Source: Bacteroidota bacterium (GTDB lineage: Bacteria > Bacteroidota > Bacteroidia > UKL13-3). Taken from it: a DNA stretch of 64,000 bases. The first letter of the stretch is position 1, and the number at the start of each line of letters is the position of its first letter. The notes below the pieces were generated by a model. That model worked only from the letters and a program-made list of their open reading frames with translations. It was not told where the DNA came from and did not search any database. The stretch is from NCBI GenBank assembly GCA_947507965.1, contig CANNQU010000010.1:1-64000 (forward strand), in the 5' to 3' direction. The position numbers were made by a program, and so were the translations under genes. Shown in pieces: positions 1 through 9,614 of the stretch.

Positions 1-411
1 CTCAATTATGTAAAGCAGTTACAAGCAAATCATTCGTTAAACGTAATGATGGTAGGTGATGGATTAAACGATGCCGGAGCATTAAAACAAAGTGCTGTAG
101 GGGTGGCGGTAACCGATGCCTCAAACAACTTCACACCTTCTTCCGACTGCATAATTGATGCCAGTAAACTCACCCTGTTAGCTACTTTCCTTCAATTTGC
201 AAAAGAGGGAAGAAAAATTATTTTATTCAGTTTTACCATCTCCGCTGCCTATAATGTGATCGGCTTGTACTATGCCATTCAAGGGGTATTATCGCCGGTT
301 ATAGCGGCTATTTTAATGCCTTGCAGCTCCATTACTATTATATTACTCACCTATGGACTTACCGAATTATCGGCCCATCGCCATCATTTAAAAGAAAAAA
401 TAACTAATTAA
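1..411 (+). CDS. ccoI: C-terminal part of heavy-metal translocating P-type ATPase (CcoI/FixI-like), truncated by window edge
   Basis: Frame open from base 1; MVGDGLNDAGALKQSAVGVAV is the P-type ATPase hinge motif (GDGxNDxxAL); directly upstream of ccoS/ccoNO. Confidence 0.85.
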   Translation, partial: LNYVKQLQANHSLNVMMVGDGLNDAGALKQSAVGVAVTDASNNFTPSSDCIIDASKLTLLATFLQFAKEGRKIILFSFTISAAYNVIGLYYAIQGVLSPVIAAILMPCSSITIILLTYGLTELSAHRHHLKEKITN

Positions 412-460
412 CCATCCATATGATCAACAACCCATTTAACAACCAACTAAAAATCTAGAC

Positions 461-616
461 ATGAGCGTAATTATCATTTTACTTACGGTAAGTATTTGTA
501 TTGCGGGAGCTTTCTTACTTGCCTTTCTATGGAGCGTAAAAGACGGACAGTTTGATGACATTCAAAGCCCGTCGGAACGAATTTTATTTAACAACAACAA
601 AATCAACAACAAGTAA
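461..616 (+). CDS. ccoS: cbb3-type cytochrome oxidase assembly protein CcoS (small ORF not in the supplied track)
   Basis: ATG461..TAA616 gives MSVIIILLTVSICIAGAFLLAFLWSVKDGQFDDIQSPSERILFNNNKINNK; one TM plus WSVKxGQFDD(x)xxPxxRIL typical of CcoS; sits between ccoI and ccoN. Confidence 0.9.
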   Translation: MSVIIILLTVSICIAGAFLLAFLWSVKDGQFDDIQSPSERILFNNNKINNK

Positions 617-623
617 TAATACC

Positions 624-2747
624 ATGAGTTTAGAAAAATTTTACTACGACAACAAATTCCCCAAGCTATTTGCTATAGCTTGCATTTTTTGGGGAACAGT
701 AGGAATGCTTTTAGGGGTGATTATCGCCTTTCAGCTAGCATTTCCAATTCTTAATTTTAGCGAGTACTTCCCGCATTTAGCTTTCGGTCGTTTGCGCCCG
801 GTGCATACCAATGCGGTAATTTTTGCTTTTGTAGGTAACGGCATTTTTACCGGAATATATTATGCCTTACCCCGACTTTTAAAGACGCCGATGTGGAGTA
901 AAAAATTGGGCTCGATACACTTCTGGGGCTGGCAATTTATTATCGTTTGCGCAGCGGTTTCTTTACTTATGGGCTTCACCACTGGAAAAGAATATGCTGA
1001 ATTGGAATGGCCGATTGATATTCTGATAACTTTAATCTGGGTAGTCTTTGGTTTCAATATGTTTGCTACCATTCTTACGAGAAGAGAGCGGCATCTCTAT
1101 GTAGCCATCTGGTTCTTTATTGCCTCTTGGGTAACGGTAGCCATGTTGCATATTGTGAATTCCATTGAATTTCCGGTTTCTATGATGAAAAGCTACTCGT
1201 GGTACGCGGGGGTTCAAGATGCCTTGGTGCAATGGTGGTATGGTCATAATGCTGTGGCTTTCTTTTTAACTACGCCATACTTAGGATTGATGTATTACTT
1301 CCTACCCAAAGCAGCCGATCGTCCGGTATATTCTTATCGTTTAAGCATCCTCCACTTTTGGAGTTTGATATTCCTGTATATCTGGGCTGGCCCTCACCAT
1401 TTGTTATATACGGCCTTACCCGATTGGGCACAATCGGTAGGAACGGCATTTTCAATTATGTTAATATTACCGAGTTGGGGAGGCATGCTCAATGGGCTGT
1501 TTACCTTACGAGGAGCTTGGGACAAAGTACGAGAAGAGCCGGTATTGAAATTCTTCGTGGTGGCCGTTACGTGCTATGGTATGAGTACGTTTGAAGGGCC
1601 GATGCTGGCATTGAAAAATGTAAATGCCATTTCACATTATAGCGATTGGACGGTAGCACACGTTCATATTGGGGCGCTCGGATGGAATGGATTTTTAACC
1701 TTTGGTATGATGTATTGGTTGATTCCGAAATTATTTAACACGACCTTATATTCTAAAAAGCTAGCTTCTACGCATTTCTGGATTGGCACTCTAGGTATTT
1801 TACTTTATGCAATACCGATGTATTGGAGTTCGTTCCGTTCCTATTTTATGATGAAGGCCTTCACACCGGAAGGACAACTTCAATATCAGTTTATTGATAT
1901 TGTACAAACCATCATCCCTTTCTATGTAATGAGAGCGATAGGAGGAACAATATTTCTTACCGGGGTAATTTTAATGATCTATAACTTAATTAAAACGGCG
2001 AAATCAGGTTCTTTTGTAAAAGAGGAGGAAGCCGAAGCGGCTCCATTGGTGAAAGATTATCAAGCACCTTCGGGTTCCATCTGGCACAGTATCATTGAAC
2101 GAAAGCCAATCCTGCTATTGGTATTAAGTTTAGTGGTGGTGGGCATTGGTGGCTTGGTGGAATTAATACCTACCTTTTTGGTTAAAGAAAACATTCCCAC
2201 CATCTCGTCGGTAAAACCTTATACTCCATTAGAGTTGCAAGGCCGAGATATTTATATTCGGGAAGGTTGTTATAATTGTCACTCACAAATGATACGCCCA
2301 TTCCGCTATGAGGTAGCCCGCTATGGCGAATATTCGAAGGCCGGAGAGTTTGTTTACGACCATCCTTTTCAATGGGGTAGTAAACGTACCGGACCTGATT
2401 TGGCACGAATTGGAGGAAAATATGGTAATGACTGGCATATTCGTCACATGCAAGATCCAACCTCTACTTCTCCAGGATCAATAATGCCTTCCTATCCTTC
2501 TTTGTTTGACCAATTAATTGACGTTGGTAGTACGAATTCGAAGATCCATGCCATGCGTAAGATGGGTGTACCATATCCTGATGGGTATGAAGCCATTGCC
2601 AACAGCGACTTACAGAAGCAAGCACAAACAATTAGTGATGACCTGTCAACAAAGAAAATCGGAGTGGGAAGCGATAAAGAAATTATTGCATTGATTGGTT
2701 ATTTACAACGGGTAGGAAAAGATATTAAACTAGAATCCACTAAATAA
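624..2747 (+). CDS. ccoNO: cbb3-type cytochrome c oxidase subunit I/II fusion (CcoN-CcoO)
   Basis: N-terminal heme-copper oxidase subunit I (HTNAVIFAFVGNGIF, VQWWYGHNAVAFFLTTPYLG, AHVHIGALGWNG) fused to a CcoO cytochrome c domain (REGCYNCHSQMIRPFRYEVARYGEYSKAGEF). ATG624 preferred over 552, which overlaps ccoS. Confidence 0.95.
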   Translation: MSLEKFYYDNKFPKLFAIACIFWGTVGMLLGVIIAFQLAFPILNFSEYFPHLAFGRLRPVHTNAVIFAFVGNGIFTGIYYALPRLLKTPMWSKKLGSIHFWGWQFIIVCAAVSLLMGFTTGKEYAELEWPIDILITLIWVVFGFNMFATILTRRERHLYVAIWFFIASWVTVAMLHIVNSIEFPVSMMKSYSWYAGVQDALVQWWYGHNAVAFFLTTPYLGLMYYFLPKAADRPVYSYRLSILHFWSLIFLYIWAGPHHLLYTALPDWAQSVGTAFSIMLILPSWGGMLNGLFTLRGAWDKVREEPVLKFFVVAVTCYGMSTFEGPMLALKNVNAISHYSDWTVAHVHIGALGWNGFLTFGMMYWLIPKLFNTTLYSKKLASTHFWIGTLGILLYAIPMYWSSFRSYFMMKAFTPEGQLQYQFIDIVQTIIPFYVMRAIGGTIFLTGVILMIYNLIKTAKSGSFVKEEEAEAAPLVKDYQAPSGSIWHSIIERKPILLLVLSLVVVGIGGLVELIPTFLVKENIPTISSVKPYTPLELQGRDIYIREGCYNCHSQMIRPFRYEVARYGEYSKAGEFVYDHPFQWGSKRTGPDLARIGGKYGNDWHIRHMQDPTSTSPGSIMPSYPSLFDQLIDVGSTNSKIHAMRKMGVPYPDGYEAIANSDLQKQAQTISDDLSTKKIGVGSDKEIIALIGYLQRVGKDIKLESTK

Positions 2748-2758
2748 GCTCCATTACA

Positions 2759-2923
2759 ATGAAATTCTCAACCTATTTAGAACAGATCACCGGAGTAAGC
2801 ATTTATCCACTTATATCCTTAGTACTATTTGTCGTTTTTTTCGTTTTGGTTACCTTCTGGATGTATAGTATCGACAAAAACGAAATTGAAAGAATAGAAA
2901 GACTTCCATTGGATGATAAATAA
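2759..2923 (+). CDS. ccoQ: CcoQ-like small cbb3 oxidase membrane subunit (not in ORF track)
   Basis: ATG2759..TAA2923: MKFSTYLEQITGVSIYPLISLVLFVVFFVLVTFWMYSIDKNEIERIERLPLDDK; one TM followed by ERIxxLPLDD, between ccoO and ccoP. Confidence 0.8.
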   Translation: MKFSTYLEQITGVSIYPLISLVLFVVFFVLVTFWMYSIDKNEIERIERLPLDDK

Positions 2924-2935
2924 ATTTTAAATTAT

Positions 2936-4087
2936 ATGACACAAAATAATATTAAAAAAATAGCCTTAAGTTGTATTCCCCTCATTGCTCCCATCTTAAG
3001 TTTTGGGCAAGAGGTAAATAAAGTAGCCGTTGCCAATCAAGCCACTGGTATTGATTTAAACACGGTTTTATTATTCGTAGCAGCCTTTCTGTTAATTCCA
3101 ATCTATATTACAGGGAATGCTTTTTTATTTGCCGCCAATGATTATGCCAAGAAGTCGAGAACGACGGTCCTTAAAAAAGCAGTTGCACTGATATTACTTT
3201 TTTTCTGTTATCAATTCGTACAAGCACAAGCCACGGGAGCTAACGCCAATGAAAGCTCCACCTGCTGGTCAACGTGTTTGATTCTTGGCTTGATTGTGTT
3301 TGAGGTACTTTTGATTGCGTTTTTCTCCTTGCAGACCCTTAAACTCATCAAACGGGCTTCACTCGTTGAACCTCTTTCGACGGAGGATGAAACGATAACA
3401 ACCCCTGCTCCTATTGGAGTCTTTGAAAAATTTTGGAATAAAATTAATAGTTTCAAGCCGATAGCCGAAGAAGCTAATATTGATACTGGGCACAGTTATG
3501 ATGGAATTAGAGAATTAGATAATATAACCCCACCTTGGTTTGTCATGGGCTTCGTACTTACGATCATCTTCGCCATTATTTATCTCTACCGATATCATGT
3601 AGTGAAATCAGCCCCATTACAAGCGGAAGAGTATAAAATAGAGATGGCCGACGCCGCATTGGAAAAGGCGAATTATTTAGCTACCCACGGCAATACCATC
3701 GATGAGAATAGTGTGGTGATGCTGGGTACGGCAGATATTGAAATAGGCAAAAAATTATTTACTGAAAAAACGTGTGTGGTTTGTCACGCCTCCACAGGAG
3801 GCAGTATGCCTGGAGGTGTAGGTCCGAACCTTACCGATAATTACTGGATTCATGGAGGAGCCATAAAAGACATATTCAAAACCATTACCAACGGATGGCC
3901 GGGCACCAGTATGATTTCATGGAAAGAACAGCTCTCGCCGAAACAAATTGCTTCCATAGCAAGTTATATTATGTCCATTAGAGGAACGAACCCTCCCGGT
4001 GCCAAAGAACCACAAGGTGAATTAATTAAAGAAGTAACTTCGCCTTCCGACACGTCGGGTAACGACACGCTCCGTTTAAAAAAATAG
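2936..4087 (+). CDS. ccoP: cbb3-type cytochrome c oxidase subunit III (CcoP)
   Basis: FixP N-terminal region (YDGIRELDNITPPWFVMGFVLTIIFAIIYLYRYHV) and cytochrome c CVVCH heme motif. Confidence 0.93.
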   Translation: MTQNNIKKIALSCIPLIAPILSFGQEVNKVAVANQATGIDLNTVLLFVAAFLLIPIYITGNAFLFAANDYAKKSRTTVLKKAVALILLFFCYQFVQAQATGANANESSTCWSTCLILGLIVFEVLLIAFFSLQTLKLIKRASLVEPLSTEDETITTPAPIGVFEKFWNKINSFKPIAEEANIDTGHSYDGIRELDNITPPWFVMGFVLTIIFAIIYLYRYHVVKSAPLQAEEYKIEMADAALEKANYLATHGNTIDENSVVMLGTADIEIGKKLFTEKTCVVCHASTGGSMPGGVGPNLTDNYWIHGGAIKDIFKTITNGWPGTSMISWKEQLSPKQIASIASYIMSIRGTNPPGAKEPQGELIKEVTSPSDTSGNDTLRLKK

Positions 4088-4093
4088 AACCAA

Positions 4094-5497
4094 TTGAGGG
4101 AAGAAGATTTAGTACACGCCGAAACCTATCGGGATCGCGTTAGCTCGGTAACCAATACGGGAAGCAGGAATTGGATTTATGCATTGAAACCGTCTGGCAA
4201 ATGGTATCGTTATAGAAAATATACGGCCTATTTTTATCTGGTTGTTTTCTTTGTTCTTCCTTTTATAAAGGTGAATAATTTACCCTTCCTGATGATTAAT
4301 CTTCCGGAAGGGAAATTCATCCTGTTTAGCAAGATTTTTTGGCCACAGGATTTTTTCATCTTCGCCATTGCGATGGTCACGTTTATTGTTTTCGTCGTTT
4401 TGTTTACGGTCGTTTTCGGAAGGTTATTTTGTGGATGGATTTGCCCTCAAACCGTTTTTCTTGAATTTATTTTCCGCCCGATCGAATGGCTAACGGAAGG
4501 GTCGCCGAGCCAGCAGAAAAAACTAAACGAGGGGCGATGGACCGGTCAAAAAATAGCTCGAAAGTCGCTTAAACATAGTCTCTATCTAATCATCTCCTTT
4601 GCCATTGCGCATACGTTCTTAGCTTATGTTTTAGGTGTGGATGAAGTCATTGCAATTATTAAAGAACCAGCAGAAGAACATATTGGTTTACTTACCGGAT
4701 TGCTATTTTTTACGCTTCTTTTCTATACTGTTTTTGCCTTTATCAGAGAAATTGTATGTTCTACTATTTGCCCATACGGTCGATTGCAGGGTGTTATGTT
4801 TGATAAAGATACCATGCAAATTGCCTATGATTATAAAAGAGGTGAACCACGGGGCAAATTCAAGAAGAACGTACAACGAGTGGAGGGCGATTGTATCGGC
4901 TGCATGAAATGTGTTCAGGTTTGCCCTGCCGGAATAGACATAAGAGATGGACTTCAATTAGAGTGTATCGGCTGCACGGCCTGTATTGATGCCTGTGATG
5001 AGGTTATGGAATCGCTAAACTTTAATAAAGGCTTAATTAAATTTGCATCTGAAAACGAGATTAGCAGCGGTAAGAAATTTCATTTCAATACCCGGATGAA
5101 AGCATATACCATTTTATTAAGTTTGCTCATCGTTTTTATGATTATTCTTATCGGCACACGGAAATCGGTTGACACCTATATAACCAGAGCCAAAGGGCAA
5201 CTGTATCAAGAGATCGGAACAGACCGCATTAGCAATGTATTTGATGTGAAAATAATCAACAAAACCACCGAAGAAATCCCGCTATCACTTCGTTTAGAGG
5301 ACATGCCTGGGGAGATTCGAGTGGTGGGGGCTTCATCTATCGTACTAAAAAAAGAAACACTCAATGAATTCACCATTTTTTTAGAGATTCCATTAACGGC
5401 CATCACGAAACAAAACTCTAAAATTCATATCGGAGTTTATCGAGGGGAGAAAAAAATTCAAACGATTAAAACTAAATTCTTAGGACCTTTTAAATAA
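4094..5497 (+). CDS. ccoG: cytochrome c oxidase accessory protein CcoG (polyferredoxin)
   Basis: GRLFCGWICPQTVFLEFIFRPIEW, CSTICPYGRLQGVMFD, CIGCMKCVQVCPAGIDIRDGLQLECIGCTACIDACD; TTG start, position uncertain. Confidence 0.93.
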   Translation: MREEDLVHAETYRDRVSSVTNTGSRNWIYALKPSGKWYRYRKYTAYFYLVVFFVLPFIKVNNLPFLMINLPEGKFILFSKIFWPQDFFIFAIAMVTFIVFVVLFTVVFGRLFCGWICPQTVFLEFIFRPIEWLTEGSPSQQKKLNEGRWTGQKIARKSLKHSLYLIISFAIAHTFLAYVLGVDEVIAIIKEPAEEHIGLLTGLLFFTLLFYTVFAFIREIVCSTICPYGRLQGVMFDKDTMQIAYDYKRGEPRGKFKKNVQRVEGDCIGCMKCVQVCPAGIDIRDGLQLECIGCTACIDACDEVMESLNFNKGLIKFASENEISSGKKFHFNTRMKAYTILLSLLIVFMIILIGTRKSVDTYITRAKGQLYQEIGTDRISNVFDVKIINKTTEEIPLSLRLEDMPGEIRVVGASSIVLKKETLNEFTIFLEIPLTAITKQNSKIHIGVYRGEKKIQTIKTKFLGPFK

Positions 5498-5502
5498 CCA
5501 TC

Positions 5503-5940
5503 ATGAACTGGGGATACAAAATTGCCACTGCTATTGCCGTCTTTATCATCATTATGTTGTCGATGGTTTACGTTGCGTTTAAACAAACCAATGAGATGAT
5601 TGACACCAATTACTACCAAAAGGAATTAAAGTATCAGTCGTACATCGATGCTTCCAAAAACCTAGACCGTATTTCCACCGACACCATTCTTCGAGTGAAC
5701 GAGTCGAGTATTGGAGTGCAGCTACCCAAAGTATTGGTTGAACATTTTATGAAAGGCACGCTCGAATTTCTTAAAAATGACGACCAACGTAACGATGTAT
5801 TAATTGCCTTTTCGCCCGATTCCAATGGCATGTATCTTCTCGATAAAACAAAATTTGCGTTGGGAACGTATATGGCTCGAATTCAATGGAATAGCGACAA
5901 TAAAACCTATTACAGAGAACAAACGATAATCATCCGGTGA
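5503..5940 (+). CDS. ccoH: FixH/CcoH family protein
   Basis: N-terminal TM then TNxMIDTNYYQKELKYQ; located after ccoG. Confidence 0.85.
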   Translation: MNWGYKIATAIAVFIIIMLSMVYVAFKQTNEMIDTNYYQKELKYQSYIDASKNLDRISTDTILRVNESSIGVQLPKVLVEHFMKGTLEFLKNDDQRNDVLIAFSPDSNGMYLLDKTKFALGTYMARIQWNSDNKTYYREQTIIIR

Positions 5941-6647
5941 TGCATTCCATTTTTCTTGTTTTCTTGTCAGGCTTTACGATTGGAATTTTGGGTAGTTTCC
6001 ATTGTATCGGTATGTGTGGGCCTCTGGCATTATCCTTACCCATCGATTCGCTCTCCGGCCCTCGAAAGTACCTTGCCATTATACTTTATAACTTAGGAAG
6101 AGCGATTTCCTATACCAGCATGGGAATCGCTTTTGGTATTATAGGTCAAACCTTTTCATTTTTCAAAATTCAACAGTGGCTCTCGATTGGAACTGGAATT
6201 TTGATTCTAATCATCTTATTGACCCAGCAATTGGGTAATCCATCAACCAATTTATTAGCCAAGTTTACCCAAGCGTTGAAAATAAAACTAGGTGCCTACT
6301 TAAAATCCGAAAAAAAAATACGCTCTTATCTATCTATCGGCATACTGAATGGTTTTTTACCATGTGGTTTGGTATATCTGGCTATTGCCACTTCCATTGC
6401 AGCCGGCAGTATGGTTAAAGGTGGCTTGCTCATGTTTTCCTTTGGACTTGGAACCCTTCCTGTGATGGCGCTTACCATGGTATTAGGTAAATATATTTCG
6501 TTCCGTTTTCGTCAAAAGTTAAATAAGATCACGCCCTACTTTATTATGGGTGTTGCCATCCTTCTTATCCTGCGAGGCTCCAATTTAGGAATCCCTTATC
6601 TGTCGCCTACCCATGAAAAAAATCATGTTAACTGTTGTCATGAATAA
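5940..6647 (+). CDS. sulfite exporter TauE/SafE-family (cytochrome biogenesis-associated) membrane protein
   Basis: LSGFTIGILGSFHCIGMCGPLALSLP and GILNGFLPCGLVYLAIATSIAAGS; translationally coupled to ccoH (TGATG overlap). Confidence 0.85.
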   Translation: MHSIFLVFLSGFTIGILGSFHCIGMCGPLALSLPIDSLSGPRKYLAIILYNLGRAISYTSMGIAFGIIGQTFSFFKIQQWLSIGTGILILIILLTQQLGNPSTNLLAKFTQALKIKLGAYLKSEKKIRSYLSIGILNGFLPCGLVYLAIATSIAAGSMVKGGLLMFSFGLGTLPVMALTMVLGKYISFRFRQKLNKITPYFIMGVAILLILRGSNLGIPYLSPTHEKNHVNCCHE

Positions 6648-6669
6648 ATCATTTAATTAAGTACTTTTG
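6635..6669 (+). promoter_or_regulatory. candidate Bacteroidota sigma-A promoter for tryptophan 2,3-dioxygenase
   Basis: TACTTTTG (6662-6669) matches TAnnTTTG; TTG at 6635-6637 is 24 nt upstream; ATG6694 lies downstream. Confidence 0.4.
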
Positions 6670-6693
6670 AAATTTACTTCTTTAAAAAATATC

Positions 6694-7608
6694 ATGGAAC
6701 AAGAAAATATAATTGATGCGATTAAGAATAAATATAAAAACTTAGGTGAAAACCCGGAAACGTATTTAAAAGGGCTACTACAAGCTAAGCCAATCAATTA
6801 CTGGGATTATATTGAAGTGGAAACCTTACTCTCGCTTCAAAAACCACGAACGAACTTTAAAGACGAAGAAATATTTATACTGTACCACCAGGTTACCGAG
6901 TTATTTTTGAAACTTCTCTTGCATGAAATCAAACAAATTGTTTCAGAAAAAGAAATAACAGAGGATTTTTTAATAACCAAATTGGATCGTCTAAATCGAT
7001 ATACTTCGATGTTAATTGGGTCATTCGACATCATGAAAGATGGCATGAGTTACGACGACTATTCCATTTTTAGAAGTACCTTGGCACCTGCCAGTGGCTT
7101 TCAGAGTGCTCAGTTTCGATTTATCGAAATTTATTGCACCCGACTTGAGAACCTAATCAACGAAGAAGGAAAAAAAAGAATAGGTGTAAACCCTACGGCT
7201 GAAGAGTACTTTGAACATATTTATTGGAAAGATGCTGGCTTAAACCGTCAAACAGGAAAGAAGACACTTACCTTAAGCCTATTTGAAGAAAAATATTTAG
7301 ACCACTTTATTTCACTATCGAAGAAAGTAAAAGGAGAAACCATCGAAGAAAAAATAATAGCGCTACCAAACCCTTCGGAAACCCTCACATCCAAGCTGAG
7401 GGAATTTGACCATCTGTATAATGTAGCATGGCCTCTAGTTCATTTAAACACAGCCCAACATTATTTAGATAGTAAGGGCGAAAACCAAGCAGCAACAGGT
7501 GGTTCGGAATGGAAAAAATACCTACATCCCAAGTTCCAACAGCGTAAATTTTTCCCTTCCTTATGGAATGAAGAGGAGATAAAACATTGGGCAGAACCGA
7601 AAAGTTAA
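6694..7608 (+). CDS. tryptophan 2,3-dioxygenase family protein
   Basis: DEEIFILYHQVTELFLKLLLHEI, DYSIFRSTLAPASGFQSAQFRFIE, ATGGSEWKKYLHPKFQQRKFFPSLW; heme dioxygenase family. Confidence 0.9.
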   Translation: MEQENIIDAIKNKYKNLGENPETYLKGLLQAKPINYWDYIEVETLLSLQKPRTNFKDEEIFILYHQVTELFLKLLLHEIKQIVSEKEITEDFLITKLDRLNRYTSMLIGSFDIMKDGMSYDDYSIFRSTLAPASGFQSAQFRFIEIYCTRLENLINEEGKKRIGVNPTAEEYFEHIYWKDAGLNRQTGKKTLTLSLFEEKYLDHFISLSKKVKGETIEEKIIALPNPSETLTSKLREFDHLYNVAWPLVHLNTAQHYLDSKGENQAATGGSEWKKYLHPKFQQRKFFPSLWNEEEIKHWAEPKS

Positions 7609-7636
7609 ACCGTTTTTCTTATCCGGGCAACGGTGC

Positions 7637-9454
7637 CTAATTGATGCTCTCCGGCAACGAATACGTTCGCCCTGCATTTTGTTTCTTAAGATAATCCATC
7701 AACGGCATAAAATAATTTACCATGGCTTTCGCACTAAGATCGGAACCCGTATTGTCTTTCAATATTTTGCGCCAATCGCCACTCGCTCCAGGGTACATCA
7801 TCTTACGTAAAAAATCGCCAACCGCTTGGCTACCATAATAATTTGTGGCATGCAGATTTTGATGCAAAATGTTTTTCGAAATGTGTTCATGTACCTGAAA
7901 TAATAAAAGATACGACAAGGCGTAGTCATAATATTGAGCTGCATCGTCATTAATATGCGTTTTACTTGCGGCATCGCAAAATTCTTCTCCACGGTTTTTG
8001 GGAGGCACAATTCCTTGGTACTTTTTCACCAGTTCCCACCAATGCTTATTAAATTCATTTGAAGGCAAATTTTCCGCGTATAAATCATGTTCAAAATTGG
8101 TCATGACCCCTGCGCTCCAAGGAATAAACACGATGTAATTCAACGCTTCTTTTAGGAGCTGCATCGTATCATTGGTAACTCCGTTTGCTGGCAATAAACC
8201 TATTCCGGTTATAAACGGCTTTTGCATGGCGGCAAGTCCCATTAAACTGCCAAAAGCTTCATGATATGCGCGGTTGGCTCCTGCTCTAAGCACAAAAGGC
8301 ACGTCATTATTGGAATAGGTTAGATAATAATAGATATGCCCGAATTCATGGTGGGTTGTTTCATACCATTCACTGTTCGGCTCAATACTCATAATCGATC
8401 GAACATCGTCGTTTAAATTCATATGCCAGGCACTTGCATGATTATTTTTACTATAACCCGCATCTTTTGGCAATGGATACAGACTTGACTTTTCGTAAAA
8501 TGTTTTGGGTAGCGCCGAAAAGCCTAGACTCACATAAAATCGTTCCGCTTGCTCTGCAAACCATTCTTTATTTTTAGTTTTTAAAGCGCTGTCTAAATTC
8601 AAACCAGCCACATCCACCATGGCACTCCAGTCTTGCCCCCAACGATTGCTTAACCAATGGGAAGGGAGCTCATCGGGTACTTTATTCACCTTGTATTTTT
8701 TCGCCAATTCATAACGAGCCCAAGTATGTAATTCGCGGTATAGAGGCCATACCTGCTGAATCATTTCTTTGTTTAACTGCATCATCTCCTCGGTTGTCAT
8801 ACCATAGTCGCTTACCTGATACGTAAAGAAGTCGCGATAACCTAAAGGCTGCACCGTTTTGTTGCGCAGCATCTGTAAATTCACCAGCCCTGCTTTCAAC
8901 GTTGTACCCACTTCTTTACTCGAATTCCAAGCCTTCTCCCGCAACACCAAATCCTTTGATTCATTCAATATCCCATCGATGTCATTGGTACTTACCTTCT
9001 TCCCATTTAACGTAAAGTTAAATCCAAATAAATTCTTGGTCTGCTCGGTTTCTGCATTGATACGTTGTTGCACCAATTCTTTCAAGCTTTGTGGGTTATT
9101 GGCAGCCGCATACAATATCGCGTTTAACTCTTTATTTTGTAGTTCGGTGAGAACCTCCTTTAATTTCAAGTACGACAACACACGATCGATAATTTCCTGA
9201 CTTCCGGTAAAGTCGGCCAAGGCTTTCGCCGCCGCATCATTATCTTTACCGGTAATCGAATCGTCCTTTTTTATATAGGTATTGGTTTTCCACTGTGCTT
9301 CATTGGAAATGGTGGCCAATTGTTGGTAGGTGCTGTTGTAATGGTCCAAAAACACTTGAACCCGTTGTTGAGCTTCCTTATGTTGCAAACTGGTGTTACC
9401 TGAATTACAGGCGCTAAAGAAAACAAGGAGAGAAAGCGATAGTATATATTTCAT
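7637..9454 (-). CDS. M2 family (angiotensin-converting enzyme-like) peptidyl-dipeptidase, lipoprotein
   Basis: TTHHEFGHIYYYLTYSNNDVPFVLRAGANRAYHEAFGSLMGL (HExxH ... HEAFG) as in ACE family; N-terminal lipobox FFSACNSG. Confidence 0.88.
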   Translation of the reverse strand: MKYILSLSLLVFFSACNSGNTSLQHKEAQQRVQVFLDHYNSTYQQLATISNEAQWKTNTYIKKDDSITGKDNDAAAKALADFTGSQEIIDRVLSYLKLKEVLTELQNKELNAILYAAANNPQSLKELVQQRINAETEQTKNLFGFNFTLNGKKVSTNDIDGILNESKDLVLREKAWNSSKEVGTTLKAGLVNLQMLRNKTVQPLGYRDFFTYQVSDYGMTTEEMMQLNKEMIQQVWPLYRELHTWARYELAKKYKVNKVPDELPSHWLSNRWGQDWSAMVDVAGLNLDSALKTKNKEWFAEQAERFYVSLGFSALPKTFYEKSSLYPLPKDAGYSKNNHASAWHMNLNDDVRSIMSIEPNSEWYETTHHEFGHIYYYLTYSNNDVPFVLRAGANRAYHEAFGSLMGLAAMQKPFITGIGLLPANGVTNDTMQLLKEALNYIVFIPWSAGVMTNFEHDLYAENLPSNEFNKHWWELVKKYQGIVPPKNRGEEFCDAASKTHINDDAAQYYDYALSYLLLFQVHEHISKNILHQNLHATNYYGSQAVGDFLRKMMYPGASGDWRKILKDNTGSDLSAKAMVNYFMPLMDYLKKQNAGRTYSLPESIN

Positions 9455-9614
9455 GCTGGAATCTTAATTTCTTACAAACATAATCAATTCGTGTTGCATA
9501 GTGAATTAGTCGAAAAATGGAGGCTGTTTTAACACCTTTTGTACAATATTATCAATAAAAAATTGAATTTTAAATCCTATTTTCGCATGTTTTAAAAAAA
9601 AAATACCACCTCAC

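Noticed and set aside
860-1072. Antisense ORF inside ccoNO (also 1032-1247, 1270-1455, 2182-2460)
   Set aside because: Lie wholly within a well-supported gene on the other strand, with no recognisable domain.
2801-2820. TTATCCAC-like DnaA-box resemblance in ccoQ
   Set aside because: Single, imperfect (TTATCCACT), inside a coding region; not an origin.
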